A stretch of 64,000 nucleotides of DNA from Nocardiopsis ganjiahuensis DSM 45031 (GTDB taxonomy: Bacteria; Actinomycetota; Actinomycetes; Streptosporangiales; Streptosporangiaceae): positions 61,189 to 125,188 of the forward strand of contig NZ_ANBA01000028.1 in assembly GCF_000341085.1 (NCBI RefSeq), in the 5' to 3' direction. Of this stretch, positions 46,022-54,978 are shown piece by piece (within the stretch, counting starts at the first letter, position 1; each line of letters opens with the position of its first letter). The notes beneath the pieces are model-generated. The model saw only the letters and a program-made list of their open reading frames with translations, was not told the origin of the DNA and searched no databases. The position numbers and the translations under genes were made by a program.

Positions 46022-47040
46022 ATACCCAAGAGTCCGGGGCCTGTGTCGAAGGCCCCGACACCGAAGGCTCCGTCGTGGACGGTTCCGACATCCGCGTGAC
46101 CAGTGCCTTCCCTCCGCGGGAGACCGCGGTGGGCGGGTACCTGGAGCCGATCCGGGCGGGCGGGGCGGTGCTCTGGCGGGACACCGGACGGGGGAGGGAG
46201 GTCGTCCTCATCCGCCGACCGGACCGCGGCGACTGGACCCTGCCCAAGGGCAAGCTCAAGAACGGTGAGCACCCGATCATCGGCGCCGTCCGCGAGGTCG
46301 AGGAGGAGACCGGCCTGGTCCCCGTGATGGGGCGCCGCCTCCCGCCGCAGCGCTACCTCAAGGACGGCTGGCCCAAACAGGTGGAGTGGTGGGCGGCCAC
46401 CCCGGCCCGGGCGGGCGGGGCCCTCGACTACGAACCCAACGAGGAGGTGGACGCCGTGGAGTGGGTCCCCGTCGAGGAGGCCCGCGGACAGCTCACCTAC
46501 GACCACGACGTCCAGGTCCTCGACAACTTCCGGGTCGGGCCCGCGCGGACCTTCCCGGTCATCCTGCTGCGGCACCTGTCGGCGGGGGACAAGCGCTCCT
46601 GGACCGGCAACGACCTGCTGCGCCCGCTCGACGGGACCGGCAGGGCGGACGCACTGGCCCTGCCACGGGTGCTGGCCGCCTACGGGAGCCCCGGCGCGGT
46701 GTCGTCGGCCGCGGCGCGCTGCACGGAGTCCCTGCTGCCGTACACCGTCGAGTGCGACGTCCCGATGCGCACCGAACGCGCCTTCACGGTGGGGCCCGAG
46801 GGGAAGGGCTACGAGGTGGAGGAGGCCAGGGAGGCCTTCGCCCGGATCCTGGCGGAGGGACGGCCCGCCGTGGTGTGCACACACGGGGAGCTGGTCCCGC
46901 ACCTGATGACCGAGGCGCTCACCCGGCTGGGCGCCCCGCTGTCGCAGCAGCGCGGTCTGCGCAAGGGTTCGTTCTGGGTCGTGCACGTGTCCCAGGACGG
47001 GGTCCTGGCGGGGGTGGAGCGGCACGGCGTCCGGGAGTGA
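46018..47040 (+). CDS. mutT1: MutT1-type Nudix hydrolase / histidine phosphatase fusion
   Basis: A 340-residue two-domain enzyme. After an acidic N-terminal extension (1-40) comes a Nudix domain with LPKGKLKNGEHPIIGAVREV then EEETGL (about 75-100), and a C-terminal histidine-phosphatase domain with RHLSAGDKRSW (about 188-198) and CTHGE (about 287). In mycobacteria MutT1 clears 8-oxo-(d)GTP and di-adenosine polyphosphates. The start overlaps the ppk1 stop; a later GTG at 46075 is an alternative. The ppk1-mutT1 pairing is common in actinobacteria. Confidence 0.88.
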   Translation: MNTQESGACVEGPDTEGSVVDGSDIRVTSAFPPRETAVGGYLEPIRAGGAVLWRDTGRGREVVLIRRPDRGDWTLPKGKLKNGEHPIIGAVREVEEETGLVPVMGRRLPPQRYLKDGWPKQVEWWAATPARAGGALDYEPNEEVDAVEWVPVEEARGQLTYDHDVQVLDNFRVGPARTFPVILLRHLSAGDKRSWTGNDLLRPLDGTGRADALALPRVLAAYGSPGAVSSAAARCTESLLPYTVECDVPMRTERAFTVGPEGKGYEVEEAREAFARILAEGRPAVVCTHGELVPHLMTEALTRLGAPLSQQRGLRKGSFWVVHVSQDGVLAGVERHGVRE

Positions 47041-47096
47041 GCACGGGCGGTCGGCCCCGGTGGGGGAGTGGTCCGGGGCGGTGACATGATGCGGTC

Positions 47097-47543
47097 ATGG
47101 CCAAACACATGGTGGCTCGGAGCGTCGTCGTCGACGCCCCGGCCAAGAGGATCTTCGACCTCGTCGCCGCACCGTCCCGGCACCCCGTGCTGGACGGTTC
47201 GGGGACCGTCCAGGGGGCCCTTTTCGGCCCGGAGCGTCTGGAGCTGGGCTCCGAGTTCGGCATGGACATGAAGATGCTCGGGCTTCCCTACCGGATGACC
47301 AACCGGGTGGTGGAGTTCGAGGAGGGACGGCTCATCGCCTGGAGGCACACCGGCTCGCACCGCTGGCGCTACGAGTTCGAGGAGCTGCCGCAGGGCGGGA
47401 CCCTCGTCACCGAGACCTTCGACTACTCGCGGGGGCAGGCGGCCCTCTACATCCTCACCGGGGCCCCGGCGCGCAACGCCCGTGACATCGAGCGCACGCT
47501 CCAGCGCCTCAAGGAGGCGGCGGAGGCGGACGGGGCCGCGTAG
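47097..47543 (+). CDS. SRPBCC-family protein
   Basis: A 148-residue protein with the START-like pattern: VDAPAKRIFDLVAAPSRHPVLD at the N-terminus, central beta strands (YRMTNRVVEFEEGRLIAWRH) and a long C-terminal helix. Family members bind hydrophobic ligands or act as cyclases; no catalytic residue can be assigned. ATG 47097. It is followed by a perfect-palindrome terminator. Confidence 0.8.
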   Translation: MAKHMVARSVVVDAPAKRIFDLVAAPSRHPVLDGSGTVQGALFGPERLELGSEFGMDMKMLGLPYRMTNRVVEFEEGRLIAWRHTGSHRWRYEFEELPQGGTLVTETFDYSRGQAALYILTGAPARNARDIERTLQRLKEAAEADGAA

Positions 47544-47599
47544 GCCTGGCGCCGCTCCACCCCTCGGGAAGCGGTCCTGCCGGAACCACCTCCGCGGGA

Positions 47600-47641
47600 C
47601 ACACGTCCGGCCCCGGTCGCGCGACCGGGGCCGGACGTGTG
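47600..47641. terminator. Perfect 42-bp palindromic terminator
   Basis: Bases 47600-47620 are the exact reverse complement of 47621-47641 (21-bp arms, tetraloop formed by melting the centre). It lies between the SRPBCC stop and the convergent candidate peptide gene, so it can work in both directions. Confidence 0.88.
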
Positions 47642-47658
47642 CGTCTGTTCGGCCGGGG

Positions 47659-47754
47659 CTAGTAGTAGCCGTAGCCGAAATTCTTACTTCGGGTGCCCAG
47701 TTGGGCACTGTCAGTCGTGACTGTGGGTGGGTGGATCGTGTTCGGCCAGTTCAT
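47659..47754 (-). CDS. Candidate small peptide gene (31 residues)
   Basis: A short frame starts MNWPN and ends KNFGYGYY, with a Thr/Pro/Ser-rich middle (TIHPPTVTTDSAQLGTR). It is too short for usual gene finders. It ends 18 bp before the perfect palindromic terminator, as a real convergent gene would, and is divergent from the HExxH membrane gene. The C-terminal run of aromatic and Gly residues looks like a modified-peptide core, but no ribosome site is obvious and no modification enzyme is adjacent. A 19-residue GTG frame overlaps it. Family unknown. Confidence 0.35.
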   Translation of the reverse strand: MNWPNTIHPPTVTTDSAQLGTRSKNFGYGYY

Positions 47755-47937
47755 CGAGGCCCGACGTCACGGAGTTCCCGGTTCCGGGGCGGGCCGACGT
47801 CCAGACACGGGGCCCACCGAAATGCCCTAAAGTTCGGCAAGGGCCCGCGTTCTCCGCGCCTCCCGGCCGCCGCGGTGTCGGCTGAACGGGTCCGTTGACA
47901 GGTGTGCCGGTCGATGCGGGAAGTCGGGAGACCAGTA

Positions 47938-48648
47938 GTGGTGGGAACGAGCTTGGGTGACGTGTGGCAGGACGTGCTGTCCGTCCAGCCCGACCCGGAG
48001 CAGTGGATCATCGTCACGACGGCGGTGGTGGCCCTGGCGACCGTGCTGCTGGGTCCGCCCTGGCGGGTGGCGCGCAACGTCGTCACCATCGCCCACGAGG
48101 GCGGGCACGCACTCGTGGCCCTGCTCAGCGGGCGCCAGCTGACCGGTATCCGGCTGCACTCGGACACGTCCGGGGTGACGGTCTCCCGGGGCAGGCCCAC
48201 GGGCATCGGCATGATCTTCACGGTCTTCGCCGGGTACGTCGCCTCCAGCGTGGTCGGCCTGCTCGGCATCCTCATGCTGATGTCGGGCCACATCACCGCG
48301 CTGCTGTGGCTGAGCATCGTCTTCCTCGCCGCGATGCTGGTGATGATCCGCAACTTCTACGGTGTGCTGTCGATCGTGGTCACCGGGGCGGTGGTCTTCG
48401 GCGTCAGCTGGTTCACCCCGCACGAGGTCCAGGGGGCCTTCGCCTACCTGTTCATCTGGTTCCTGCTCTTCGCCGGGGTGCGCCCGGTCATCGAGCTCCA
48501 GTCGCAGCGCAGCCGCAACCCCTCCCCGCACTCCGACGCGGACCAGCTGGCCCGCCTCACCGGACTGCCGGGCACCTTCTGGGTGATGGTGTTCCTGCTG
48601 GTGAACCTGGCCGTCACCGCGCTGGGTGTGTGGCTGCTGTTCTTCTGA
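47938..48648 (+). CDS. M50B-like membrane HExxH metalloprotease
   Basis: A 236-residue membrane protein with about six helices. IAHEGGHALVAL (about residue 53-60) is the HExxH zinc motif of site-2-type M50 peptidases. A PDZ domain is absent, as in M50B. GTG 47938 has GGGAG eight bases upstream; GTG 47941 is possible. The substrate is unknown. It is divergent from the candidate peptide gene. Confidence 0.78.
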   Translation: MVGTSLGDVWQDVLSVQPDPEQWIIVTTAVVALATVLLGPPWRVARNVVTIAHEGGHALVALLSGRQLTGIRLHSDTSGVTVSRGRPTGIGMIFTVFAGYVASSVVGLLGILMLMSGHITALLWLSIVFLAAMLVMIRNFYGVLSIVVTGAVVFGVSWFTPHEVQGAFAYLFIWFLLFAGVRPVIELQSQRSRNPSPHSDADQLARLTGLPGTFWVMVFLLVNLAVTALGVWLLFF

Positions 48649-48685
48649 TCCAGGGCCCGGGACACCGGTCCCGGACATGACTGCG

Positions 48686-48709
48686 GGCCCCGCGTTGCGA
48701 CGCGGGGCC
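48686..48709. terminator. Bidirectional terminator between M50 and STAS genes
   Basis: A 10-bp stem GGCCCCGCGT/ACGCGGGGCC with a TGCG loop lies between convergent genes. Confidence 0.82.
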
Positions 48710-48771
48710 TTCGCGCTGTCCGGGCTGGTGCGCGGCCCGGCCCCGTGGGGCCGGCCGGGCGCCGACGCGAC

Positions 48772-49128
48772 CTAGTTGGCGGTCTGCGGGGCGGCGAGTG
48801 CCTGGGCGACCGAGGGGAACACCGGGATACGGGTGTCCAGGGAGGTCACGCGCAGGGTCTGCAGGACCCGCGGCAGCGGGGCGGCGATCACCAGAAGGGC
48901 CTGCTGCTCCTTGGCGGTCTTGTGGGCGCGGATGAGTACGCGCAGACCGCTGGAGTCGATGAACCGCAGGTCGGAGCAGTCCAGCACGACGCGACCGAAG
49001 GGCTGCGTCGTCAACGCCTCCGTGACCGCCTCCTGGAAGCGGTTCTCGGTGGCCATGTCGATCTCCCCGTCCAGGGCCAGGACGCGTCCGGACTCGTGGA
49101 GGGTGGAGGAAATGGTCAGGTCGGGCAT
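48772..49128 (-). CDS. STAS-domain anti-anti-sigma factor
   Basis: A 118-residue single STAS domain. LDCSDLRFIDSSGLRVL holds the Ser phosphorylated by RsbW-type kinases in the classical DSSG context. The ATG at 49128 has GGAG five bases upstream; longer in-frame starts reach 49332 but encode an unconserved extension. It is a stand-alone gene with no kinase next to it. It should sequester an anti-sigma protein. Confidence 0.88.
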   Translation of the reverse strand: MPDLTISSTLHESGRVLALDGEIDMATENRFQEAVTEALTTQPFGRVVLDCSDLRFIDSSGLRVLIRAHKTAKEQQALLVIAAPLPRVLQTLRVTSLDTRIPVFPSVAQALAAPQTAN

Positions 49129-49750
49129 TGCGACTCCGGCGTACTCGGGCCGTGCCCGAAGGGTCGGCGAGGCAGGCCGTACGTCGCCCCACCGGGGACG
49201 GGTGGTGACCGGTGCGTTGGTTGCGTTACCGCGTGAGCCAAGCTGATGGTTCATCAAGTTCCTTGCGTGGTGCCCCGGGCTGGAAACCGGGGGAGGAAAC
49301 GCCTTTCTCACCTGGTTTGCTCGGAAAGTCACGGCATCTTCGAAACGCGCGGACCCGGTCCGAAAGTTCCTGGCGCCGTGCGTGTCATCGGTGTGACGTG
49401 AGTCGGTGTGAGGTGCGCTCGAGGGCTCGGAGGCTGGTGTTCGTTGCCCCCGTGCCCGGCTGGTGCGCCAGGACCCGGAGGCCGTGCCCGGCCCTGCGCT
49501 CGTAAGAACCCGCCTGAGTCGGCGGGCATTCCCCGGCGGGCACCGGAGGGGACTGCGGCTGGGCCGGTTCTCCCCTGCGTTCTCCCCTGGTGCTCCCGGC
49601 CTCCGCCCACTCCGCGGAGACGCCGGGATCTACTGCCACCGGGGTCGTTCAGCCTCGGACTTTATCACAGGGCCGTGGCCGATTCGTGACGTGAGAGACG
49701 CAAGGTCGTGCCCGTGCGCTTTGCCGTTTCCGGGGCTGCTGGTGTATGGG
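49129..49750. other. 622-bp region upstream of the STAS gene
   Basis: No gene could be supported; open frames are Pro/Arg-rich. A direct repeat TCGGTGTGA occurs at 49388-49396 and 49403-49411 (15-bp period). CCCGCC/GGCGGG at 49508-49525 can form a hairpin. A TATCAC/GATAAA-type AT-rich spot at about 49662-49669 could be a -10 for the minus strand. The rest is unassigned. Confidence 0.5.
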
Positions 49751-52051
49751 TCATGTCCTTTGGACGCACACGGTCCCCTCCGGGTTCGGTTCCTCCGGCT
49801 CCTGTTCCTGCTGTTGGAGCGCCCAGACGCAGGCTGACAGGGTGAGCGGGACCGCCACGGTCAGCGCCAGGGCGGGGATCGCCACGCCCGAGTCGTTGGC
49901 CGCGAAACCCACCAGCGCCGTCACGAGGGAGCCCGTCAGCCCCGCCCGGAGCGTCGGGGCGTACTCGTAGGCCCGCTGGAGCGCCCCGATCCGCCAGTTT
50001 CCTGGCCGGTTGAGGACAGCGAAGAGGAACAGCAGGGCGCCGGCGGCCAGCAGGGTGAGGTGCCAGTTGCCCAGGGTGCCCAGCATCGCGCCGAGCTTGC
50101 GGGTCAGCACCGTCCCGGCGTCCCCGTTCACCACCTGCGCGGCGAACGCGCCGAAGTGGCTCTGGTCCTCCACAGGCCGGAGGTAGTCCATCCAGGCCAA
50201 CAGGGAGATCGACGTGAGCGCCGCCGCGCCCACCGCGGCCAGGCGCGTCGCGGTGATCCGTACGCCGGCGATCATCATCGTGGTCACCGCCACCCCCGGG
50301 ATGAGCGCGATCACCCCGCCGAAGTCGGTGCCCAGCCCCGGCCAGCCGACGATCAGCACCGAGGCCGTCCCGATCACGAGGGTCGTGGCCACCGCGGCCC
50401 GCCGCCTGCCTCGGCGGATCAGCACGTGGGTGATGCCCGCGATCGTCATGAGCATGCCGGTCGCGAAGGTCGCGAAGGCGATGTTGCCGATCCCGTAGAA
50501 CCGGCCGGCCACGATCGGCGAGTACCCGGTGGGCGAGTTCATCTGCAGATGCGCGCCGAAGCAGAGGTCGAGGAAGAGCACCGCGGTGGTCGCGCCGGCC
50601 ACCACCGTCATCGGGCCGAGGGCGCTCCTGCGCCACGGTCCGGCCACCGCCAGCGCCACCACCAGGGCGTCCACGGCCAGGACCGAGGCCAGGAGCGCCA
50701 GCAGCGGTGTGCTCGCGGCCCACCACGGGATGAGGTTGGCCAGGTAGCTCGCCACCGGGAAGGCCGCGCCCGCCAGTGCGACGATCCTGGTCACCGACAG
50801 CACCAGGGCCCGTTTCCCGCGCTCGGCCCCGGAGTACCGGTGCAGCGTGTAGGCGGCCGCCGCGTAGATGAGCAGCTGGAGCGCGACCAGGCCGCTGAAG
50901 AACCCGGGGATGGCGGTGCCCACCACCACGGCAGCGGTGTTGAAGTCCACCAGGCGGCCCACCGCCTCCTCGGCGGGTTCGGGGCGGTCCTTCAGCTGCC
51001 AGACCCGGCCCCCGGTGGGCTCGGCCGGACGCATCCCCAGGGCGGTCAGCACGGTCACGGTGGTGTCGGTCAGGGCCACCAGACCGGGGCGCCGGGTCGA
51101 TTCCGAGGCCAGGTAGGCGGCGGGTCCGACCAGGCCCCGTTCGGTCATCTCGCCGGTCAGGGCCACGGTCAGCTGCGAGGGCCCGGTGTCCATGGAGACC
51201 CCGACGACCATCAGCGACGCCCCGACGGGCAGGGTTGCGGTCAGGGCGGACAGCCGGGCGTCGAGTGTCTCCAGGGTGTCCTCGCGCACCTGTTCCGGCA
51301 CGTCCCCGGGGTCGGGCTCCGGCGGCTCCCCGCCGCCCCCGGCCCCGACGGGGGCGGAGTCGGGGTACAGGCGGGTGAGCTCGGGCAGCTCCACCACCGC
51401 GAGGGAAACGCCTTGAAGCCGCTCCGCGGTGAGGTCGCGCGCCGAGTCGACGTAGTGGTCGACCCGCCCCGACTCGTCGGCGGCGCCCAGGGCCGCGCCC
51501 GGCCCGGCGGCCAGGGTGAGGCCGCCCCGGTCGCGCACGGTCTGGCCGAGCATGCCGACCGGTGCGGCGAAGACCGACTCCGCGTTGCGCTCGACGTAGG
51601 ACCGGTACCCGGGCACGGCCGCGCCCGAACCGTCCGCGACCGGCTCCGGCGCGGGTTCGCACACGGTGAAGCGCTCACGCTCCGACAGGGCGCGCTGTCC
51701 CGCCGAGACCGAGAGCCAGCCGTCCGTGGGGCAGGTCCGGGAGGTGGCGGTGCGGATCGACACGTTGCCGATGGCCCCCGCCCCGGCCAGGTCCCACAGC
51801 GCGGGCGTGTGCTCGGGGGTGACGTCCTCCCAGAGCAGCCCCGGGACCCCCACCAGGACGACGGGTCCGGTGCGCCGGTCGTCGACGTCCGGGTCCAGCC
51901 CGGGGGCCCCGGCGCCCGCGGCGGCGGGAGCCGTGCACACCAGCACCACCACCGTCAGCAGGAGCGCGCACAGGCGCCCTCCAGGGCGTCGCCGCTGAAG
52001 CCCTTCCGGGCACCCTTCCGAGCGCACGCCGAGCCGTCGACTCGGTGACAT
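49751..52051 (-). CDS. Large membrane protein with extracytoplasmic alkaline-phosphatase-like N-terminal region
   Basis: A 766-residue protein. A signal peptide (about 20-48) is followed by about 340 residues outside the membrane, then about ten helices (about 365-745). The outer part (VVLVGVPGLLWEDVTPEHTPALWDLAGAGAIGNVSIRT) resembles the start of an alkaline-phosphatase/sulfatase superfamily domain, but metal ligands are not clear. The ATG follows GGGGGG. It is found alone on the minus strand. A role in envelope polymer modification is an inference. Confidence 0.6.
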   Translation of the reverse strand: MSPSRRLGVRSEGCPEGLQRRRPGGRLCALLLTVVVLVCTAPAAAGAGAPGLDPDVDDRRTGPVVLVGVPGLLWEDVTPEHTPALWDLAGAGAIGNVSIRTATSRTCPTDGWLSVSAGQRALSERERFTVCEPAPEPVADGSGAAVPGYRSYVERNAESVFAAPVGMLGQTVRDRGGLTLAAGPGAALGAADESGRVDHYVDSARDLTAERLQGVSLAVVELPELTRLYPDSAPVGAGGGGEPPEPDPGDVPEQVREDTLETLDARLSALTATLPVGASLMVVGVSMDTGPSQLTVALTGEMTERGLVGPAAYLASESTRRPGLVALTDTTVTVLTALGMRPAEPTGGRVWQLKDRPEPAEEAVGRLVDFNTAAVVVGTAIPGFFSGLVALQLLIYAAAAYTLHRYSGAERGKRALVLSVTRIVALAGAAFPVASYLANLIPWWAASTPLLALLASVLAVDALVVALAVAGPWRRSALGPMTVVAGATTAVLFLDLCFGAHLQMNSPTGYSPIVAGRFYGIGNIAFATFATGMLMTIAGITHVLIRRGRRRAAVATTLVIGTASVLIVGWPGLGTDFGGVIALIPGVAVTTMMIAGVRITATRLAAVGAAALTSISLLAWMDYLRPVEDQSHFGAFAAQVVNGDAGTVLTRKLGAMLGTLGNWHLTLLAAGALLFLFAVLNRPGNWRIGALQRAYEYAPTLRAGLTGSLVTALVGFAANDSGVAIPALALTVAVPLTLSACVWALQQQEQEPEEPNPEGTVCVQRT

Positions 52052-52194
52052 GGCGGTCCCCCCGATCGCGTGATCACCCCACTACTGGCGGCCCACACTA
52101 GTGATCAGGCGGCGCTGAACGGGGAAAACGGCGATTCCGGGCGAGACGGCGCGGGTCAGGACGGAGCGACCGCGGAGCCGGGGCCGGAACGGCG

Positions 52195-53289
52195 TCAGGG
52201 GGCGATGCCCCATTCCTTGAGGGTCTCGTCGGCGTCGGGCAGGGGGAGTCCCCGGGTGACACCGCCGGGGGTGCGGCTGAACCTCGGCGCCGGCCCGGAA
52301 ACGATCCGGTCGCCCTCACGGACGAGTGAGCCCCGGGCCCGCACGTGCGGGTGGTCGGGCGCCTCCTCCATGGACAGGATCGGCATCACGCAGGCGTCGG
52401 TGCCCTCGAACACCGCACCCCACTCGTCACGGGTGCGGGAGCCCAGCACCTCGGCGAAGCGCTCGCGCAGCCGGGGCCAGCCCGCGGTGTCCCACTGGTC
52501 GGGCAGGTCCTCCCCGGCCAGCCCGGTGCGCTCCAGGAACTCCGCGTAGAACTGCGGCTCGATGCAGCCGACGGACAGGTGGCGGCCGTCGGAGCACTCG
52601 TAGACGTCGTACCAGGGGGCCCCGGTGTCGAGGTAGTTGGTGCCGCGCTCGTCGGTCCACGAACCGCGCGCCCGGTCCTCGTGCACCATCGACATCAGCA
52701 GGGCGCTGCCGTCGACCATCGCGGCGTCCACGACCTGGCCGCGTCCGGAGTTCTGCCGTTCCAGCAGGGCGGCGAGGATGCCGGTGACCGTGAACATCGT
52801 GCCGCCGGCGAAGTCGCCGAGGAGGTTGATCGGGGGGACGGGCGGACCGCCCGCGCGGCCGATCGCGTGCAGGGCGCCGTTGACGGACACGTAGTTCATG
52901 TCGTGGCCGGCGGTGTGGGCCAGCGGACCGTCCTGGCCCCAGCCGGTGACCCGCGCGTACACCAGGCGGGGGTTGAGCTCCAGGCAGTCGTCGGGGCCCA
53001 GCCCGCGCCGCTCCATGACCCCGGGGCGGAAGCCCTCCAGGAGGACGTCGGCCCGGGAGACGAGCTCGCGTGCGTGGGCGAGCCCTTCCTCGGACTTGAG
53101 GTCGGCGCCCAGCACGGTGCGCCCCTCGCTCATGTGCGGGCCGCCGGAGCCGGCGTTCATGGCGTCGGCGGCCCGGGGGCGGTCGACGCGGATGACGCTG
53201 GCGCCCATGTCGGCGAGGAGCATTCCGGTCATCGGCGCCGGGCCGATCCCGGTGAACTCGACGACGCGGATTCCGTTGAGGGGTCCCAT
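52195..53289 (-). CDS. CaiB/BaiF family CoA-transferase or alpha-methylacyl-CoA racemase
   Basis: A 364-residue class III CoA-transferase fold. GPLNGIRVVEFTGIGPAPMTGM and LLADMGASVIRVDRP open the protein. The catalytic residues of mycobacterial alpha-methylacyl-CoA racemase are visible in order: His in GHDMNY, Asp in LLGDFAGG and Glu in VGCIEPQFY, so a racemase of 2-methyl-branched acyl-CoAs is likelier than a formyl-CoA-type transferase. It is monocistronic. Confidence 0.82.
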   Translation of the reverse strand: MGPLNGIRVVEFTGIGPAPMTGMLLADMGASVIRVDRPRAADAMNAGSGGPHMSEGRTVLGADLKSEEGLAHARELVSRADVLLEGFRPGVMERRGLGPDDCLELNPRLVYARVTGWGQDGPLAHTAGHDMNYVSVNGALHAIGRAGGPPVPPINLLGDFAGGTMFTVTGILAALLERQNSGRGQVVDAAMVDGSALLMSMVHEDRARGSWTDERGTNYLDTGAPWYDVYECSDGRHLSVGCIEPQFYAEFLERTGLAGEDLPDQWDTAGWPRLRERFAEVLGSRTRDEWGAVFEGTDACVMPILSMEEAPDHPHVRARGSLVREGDRIVSGPAPRFSRTPGGVTRGLPLPDADETLKEWGIAP

Positions 53290-53680
53290 GGTGCCTCCGG
53301 GGCTCGGGCTGGGTGTGAGGACTGACTAGAACGTCGTTCGGTTCATTGTGCAGGGTATGCCTCGCGGGCACCAGTCCGCCCCTGGGCGGAGGGGCGGAAC
53401 CGGAGGGCCGGAGAAAGGAAAGGCCGTTCTTGGGGCATTTGGCCGAGAATGGTTTTCGGTCAGTTTAAAAATAACCCCTGGGAGTGATGTTAATGTGACC
53501 CTGTCCAGCTGTCCGCGGCCTGCCCGAGAGCGCGCCGAAGTGCTCGGTGCGCCCGACCGTGTTCCCCCCCACGCACCGAGGCCGAACAGCGAGGACGCCA
53601 CCAGGTACGCAAAAGCGCCGAAACGGGCGCGGTACCTGGAATTCCCACACGCCATCCCCTTGAAGAAGGGTTTGTAAGCC
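53290..53680 (+). promoter_or_regulatory. 391-bp upstream region and structured leader of rpfB
   Basis: An AT-rich patch TTTAAAAATAA (about 53463-53473) may carry the promoter. Downstream are two strong hairpins: CTCGGTGCG (53543-53551) with CGCACCGAG (53572-53580), whose loop holds seven consecutive C, and CCAGGTAC (53601-53608) with GTACCTGG (53632-53639) enclosing GCGCC/GGCGC. The last ends about 40 bp before the start codon. Confidence 0.5.
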
Positions 53681-54865
53681 ATGCCCGGAAAATCCGGTAG
53701 GAAAGGAAGCGGTCGCCGTGCCAAGGGGCGCCGACGCTCCCGGCCGGCCCTCCTCCTCCCCGTCCCCCTCCTGGCTGCTGCCGTCGCCGTGGTCCTGGCC
53801 GTGGCCGGCGGCGGCACCGCCCTGGCCATGGAGAAGAGCGTCAGCCTGGACGCCGACGGTGAGCAGACCCGGGTCCGGACCTTCGGCGACACCGTCCAGG
53901 ACGTCCTCGACTCCGCCGGGATCGAACTCGACGAACACGACGTGGTCGCGCCCTCCCCGGACACCTCCGTCAGCGCGGGCGACCACGTCGTCGTGCGCTC
54001 CCCGAGGGAAGTGACCGTCGACCTCGACGGCCACGAACACGCACACCGGGTCAACGCCGCCACCCTCAGCGAGGCCCTCCACCAGATCGGGCTCGACCCC
54101 GAGGGCGTCGAACTCTCCCGGGCACACGACACCCCCATCCCCGAGGACGGGCTCTCCGTCAGCGCCGAACGCGCGCCCCGCATGGTCGTCATGCACGACA
54201 CGGTCCGCACCGAGACGCGCACCACCGGCGAGACCGTCGCCGAGGTCCTGAGCGCTGCCGGAGTCGAGACGGGGGAGCACGACATCGTCACCCCGGAACC
54301 CGACGAGCCCGCCGAACCCGACATGGTCGTGCGCGTCCTGCCCGCCCTCGGCGAACCCGAGACGGAGGAGGTGGTCATCGAGGCCGAGACCGTGGAACGC
54401 GACAACCCCGACCTCCCCGAGGGCGAACGCGAGGTCATCACCGAACCCGAGGACGGGGTCAAGGAGGTCACCACGCTCCTCGTCCTGCGCCACGGGGAGG
54501 AGGTCGAGCACCAGTTGTCCGAGGAGGTCGTCACCGAACCCGTCGAGGGCCTGGTGGAGGTCGGCACCAAGGTCGAGGAGGACACGTCCTCCCCGCCCGA
54601 GGGCGGCGGTGAGGCGGGCGGCCTCAACTGGGCCGGGCTCGCCGAGTGCGAGTCCAACGGCAACCCCTCCGCAGTGAACTCCGCGGGCGGTTACTACGGC
54701 CTCTACCAGTTCAGCACCACCACCTGGGCGTCCGTCGGCGGCAGCGGCCTGCCCTCCGAGGCCAGTGCCGCCGAGCAGACCCAGCGCGCCCAGCAGCTCT
54801 ACGACACCGTCGGCGGGGACTGGCAGAGCCAGTGGCCGCACTGCGGGGTCCACCTCTTCGACTGA
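53681..54865 (+). CDS. rpfB: Resuscitation-promoting factor RpfB-type peptidoglycan transglycosylase
   Basis: A 394-residue exported protein. A basic N-terminus and membrane helix (about 24-45) are followed by three DUF348 repeats (about 58-98, 112-152, 172-212), a G5-like region (about 215-300) and a lysozyme-like Rpf domain (about 312-394) with the catalytic Glu in GLAECESNGNPSAVN. AGAAGGG precedes the ATG. It cleaves peptidoglycan to promote regrowth. The gene order rpfB-rsmA is conserved in actinobacteria. Confidence 0.93.
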   Translation: MPGKSGRKGSGRRAKGRRRSRPALLLPVPLLAAAVAVVLAVAGGGTALAMEKSVSLDADGEQTRVRTFGDTVQDVLDSAGIELDEHDVVAPSPDTSVSAGDHVVVRSPREVTVDLDGHEHAHRVNAATLSEALHQIGLDPEGVELSRAHDTPIPEDGLSVSAERAPRMVVMHDTVRTETRTTGETVAEVLSAAGVETGEHDIVTPEPDEPAEPDMVVRVLPALGEPETEEVVIEAETVERDNPDLPEGEREVITEPEDGVKEVTTLLVLRHGEEVEHQLSEEVVTEPVEGLVEVGTKVEEDTSSPPEGGGEAGGLNWAGLAECESNGNPSAVNSAGGYYGLYQFSTTTWASVGGSGLPSEASAAEQTQRAQQLYDTVGGDWQSQWPHCGVHLFD

Positions 54866-54978
54866 ACCGCCCCTCCGGCCGAGCCGCGCCGGTCCGAGCG
54901 GGACGAGCGGACCGGCCGGGCGGGACACGTCCGGCCGAGGGGGACGAGCGGGTGGGCGGCGGCTGGCAAGATGTGTGG

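Noticed and set aside
47659..47754. Lasso-peptide or lanthipeptide precursor
   Set aside because: No leader motif (YxxP type) or Cys residues, and no cyclase, B-protein or lanthionine synthase gene is in the window. Kept only as an unclassified small gene.
49329..49640. Short Pro/Gly/Arg-rich frames upstream of the STAS gene
   Set aside because: No ribosome site, no domain and overlapping frames on both strands; more likely promoter region.
53543..53580. 6C RNA in the rpfB leader
   Set aside because: Only one hairpin has a C-rich loop; the 6C motif needs two such stem-loops.
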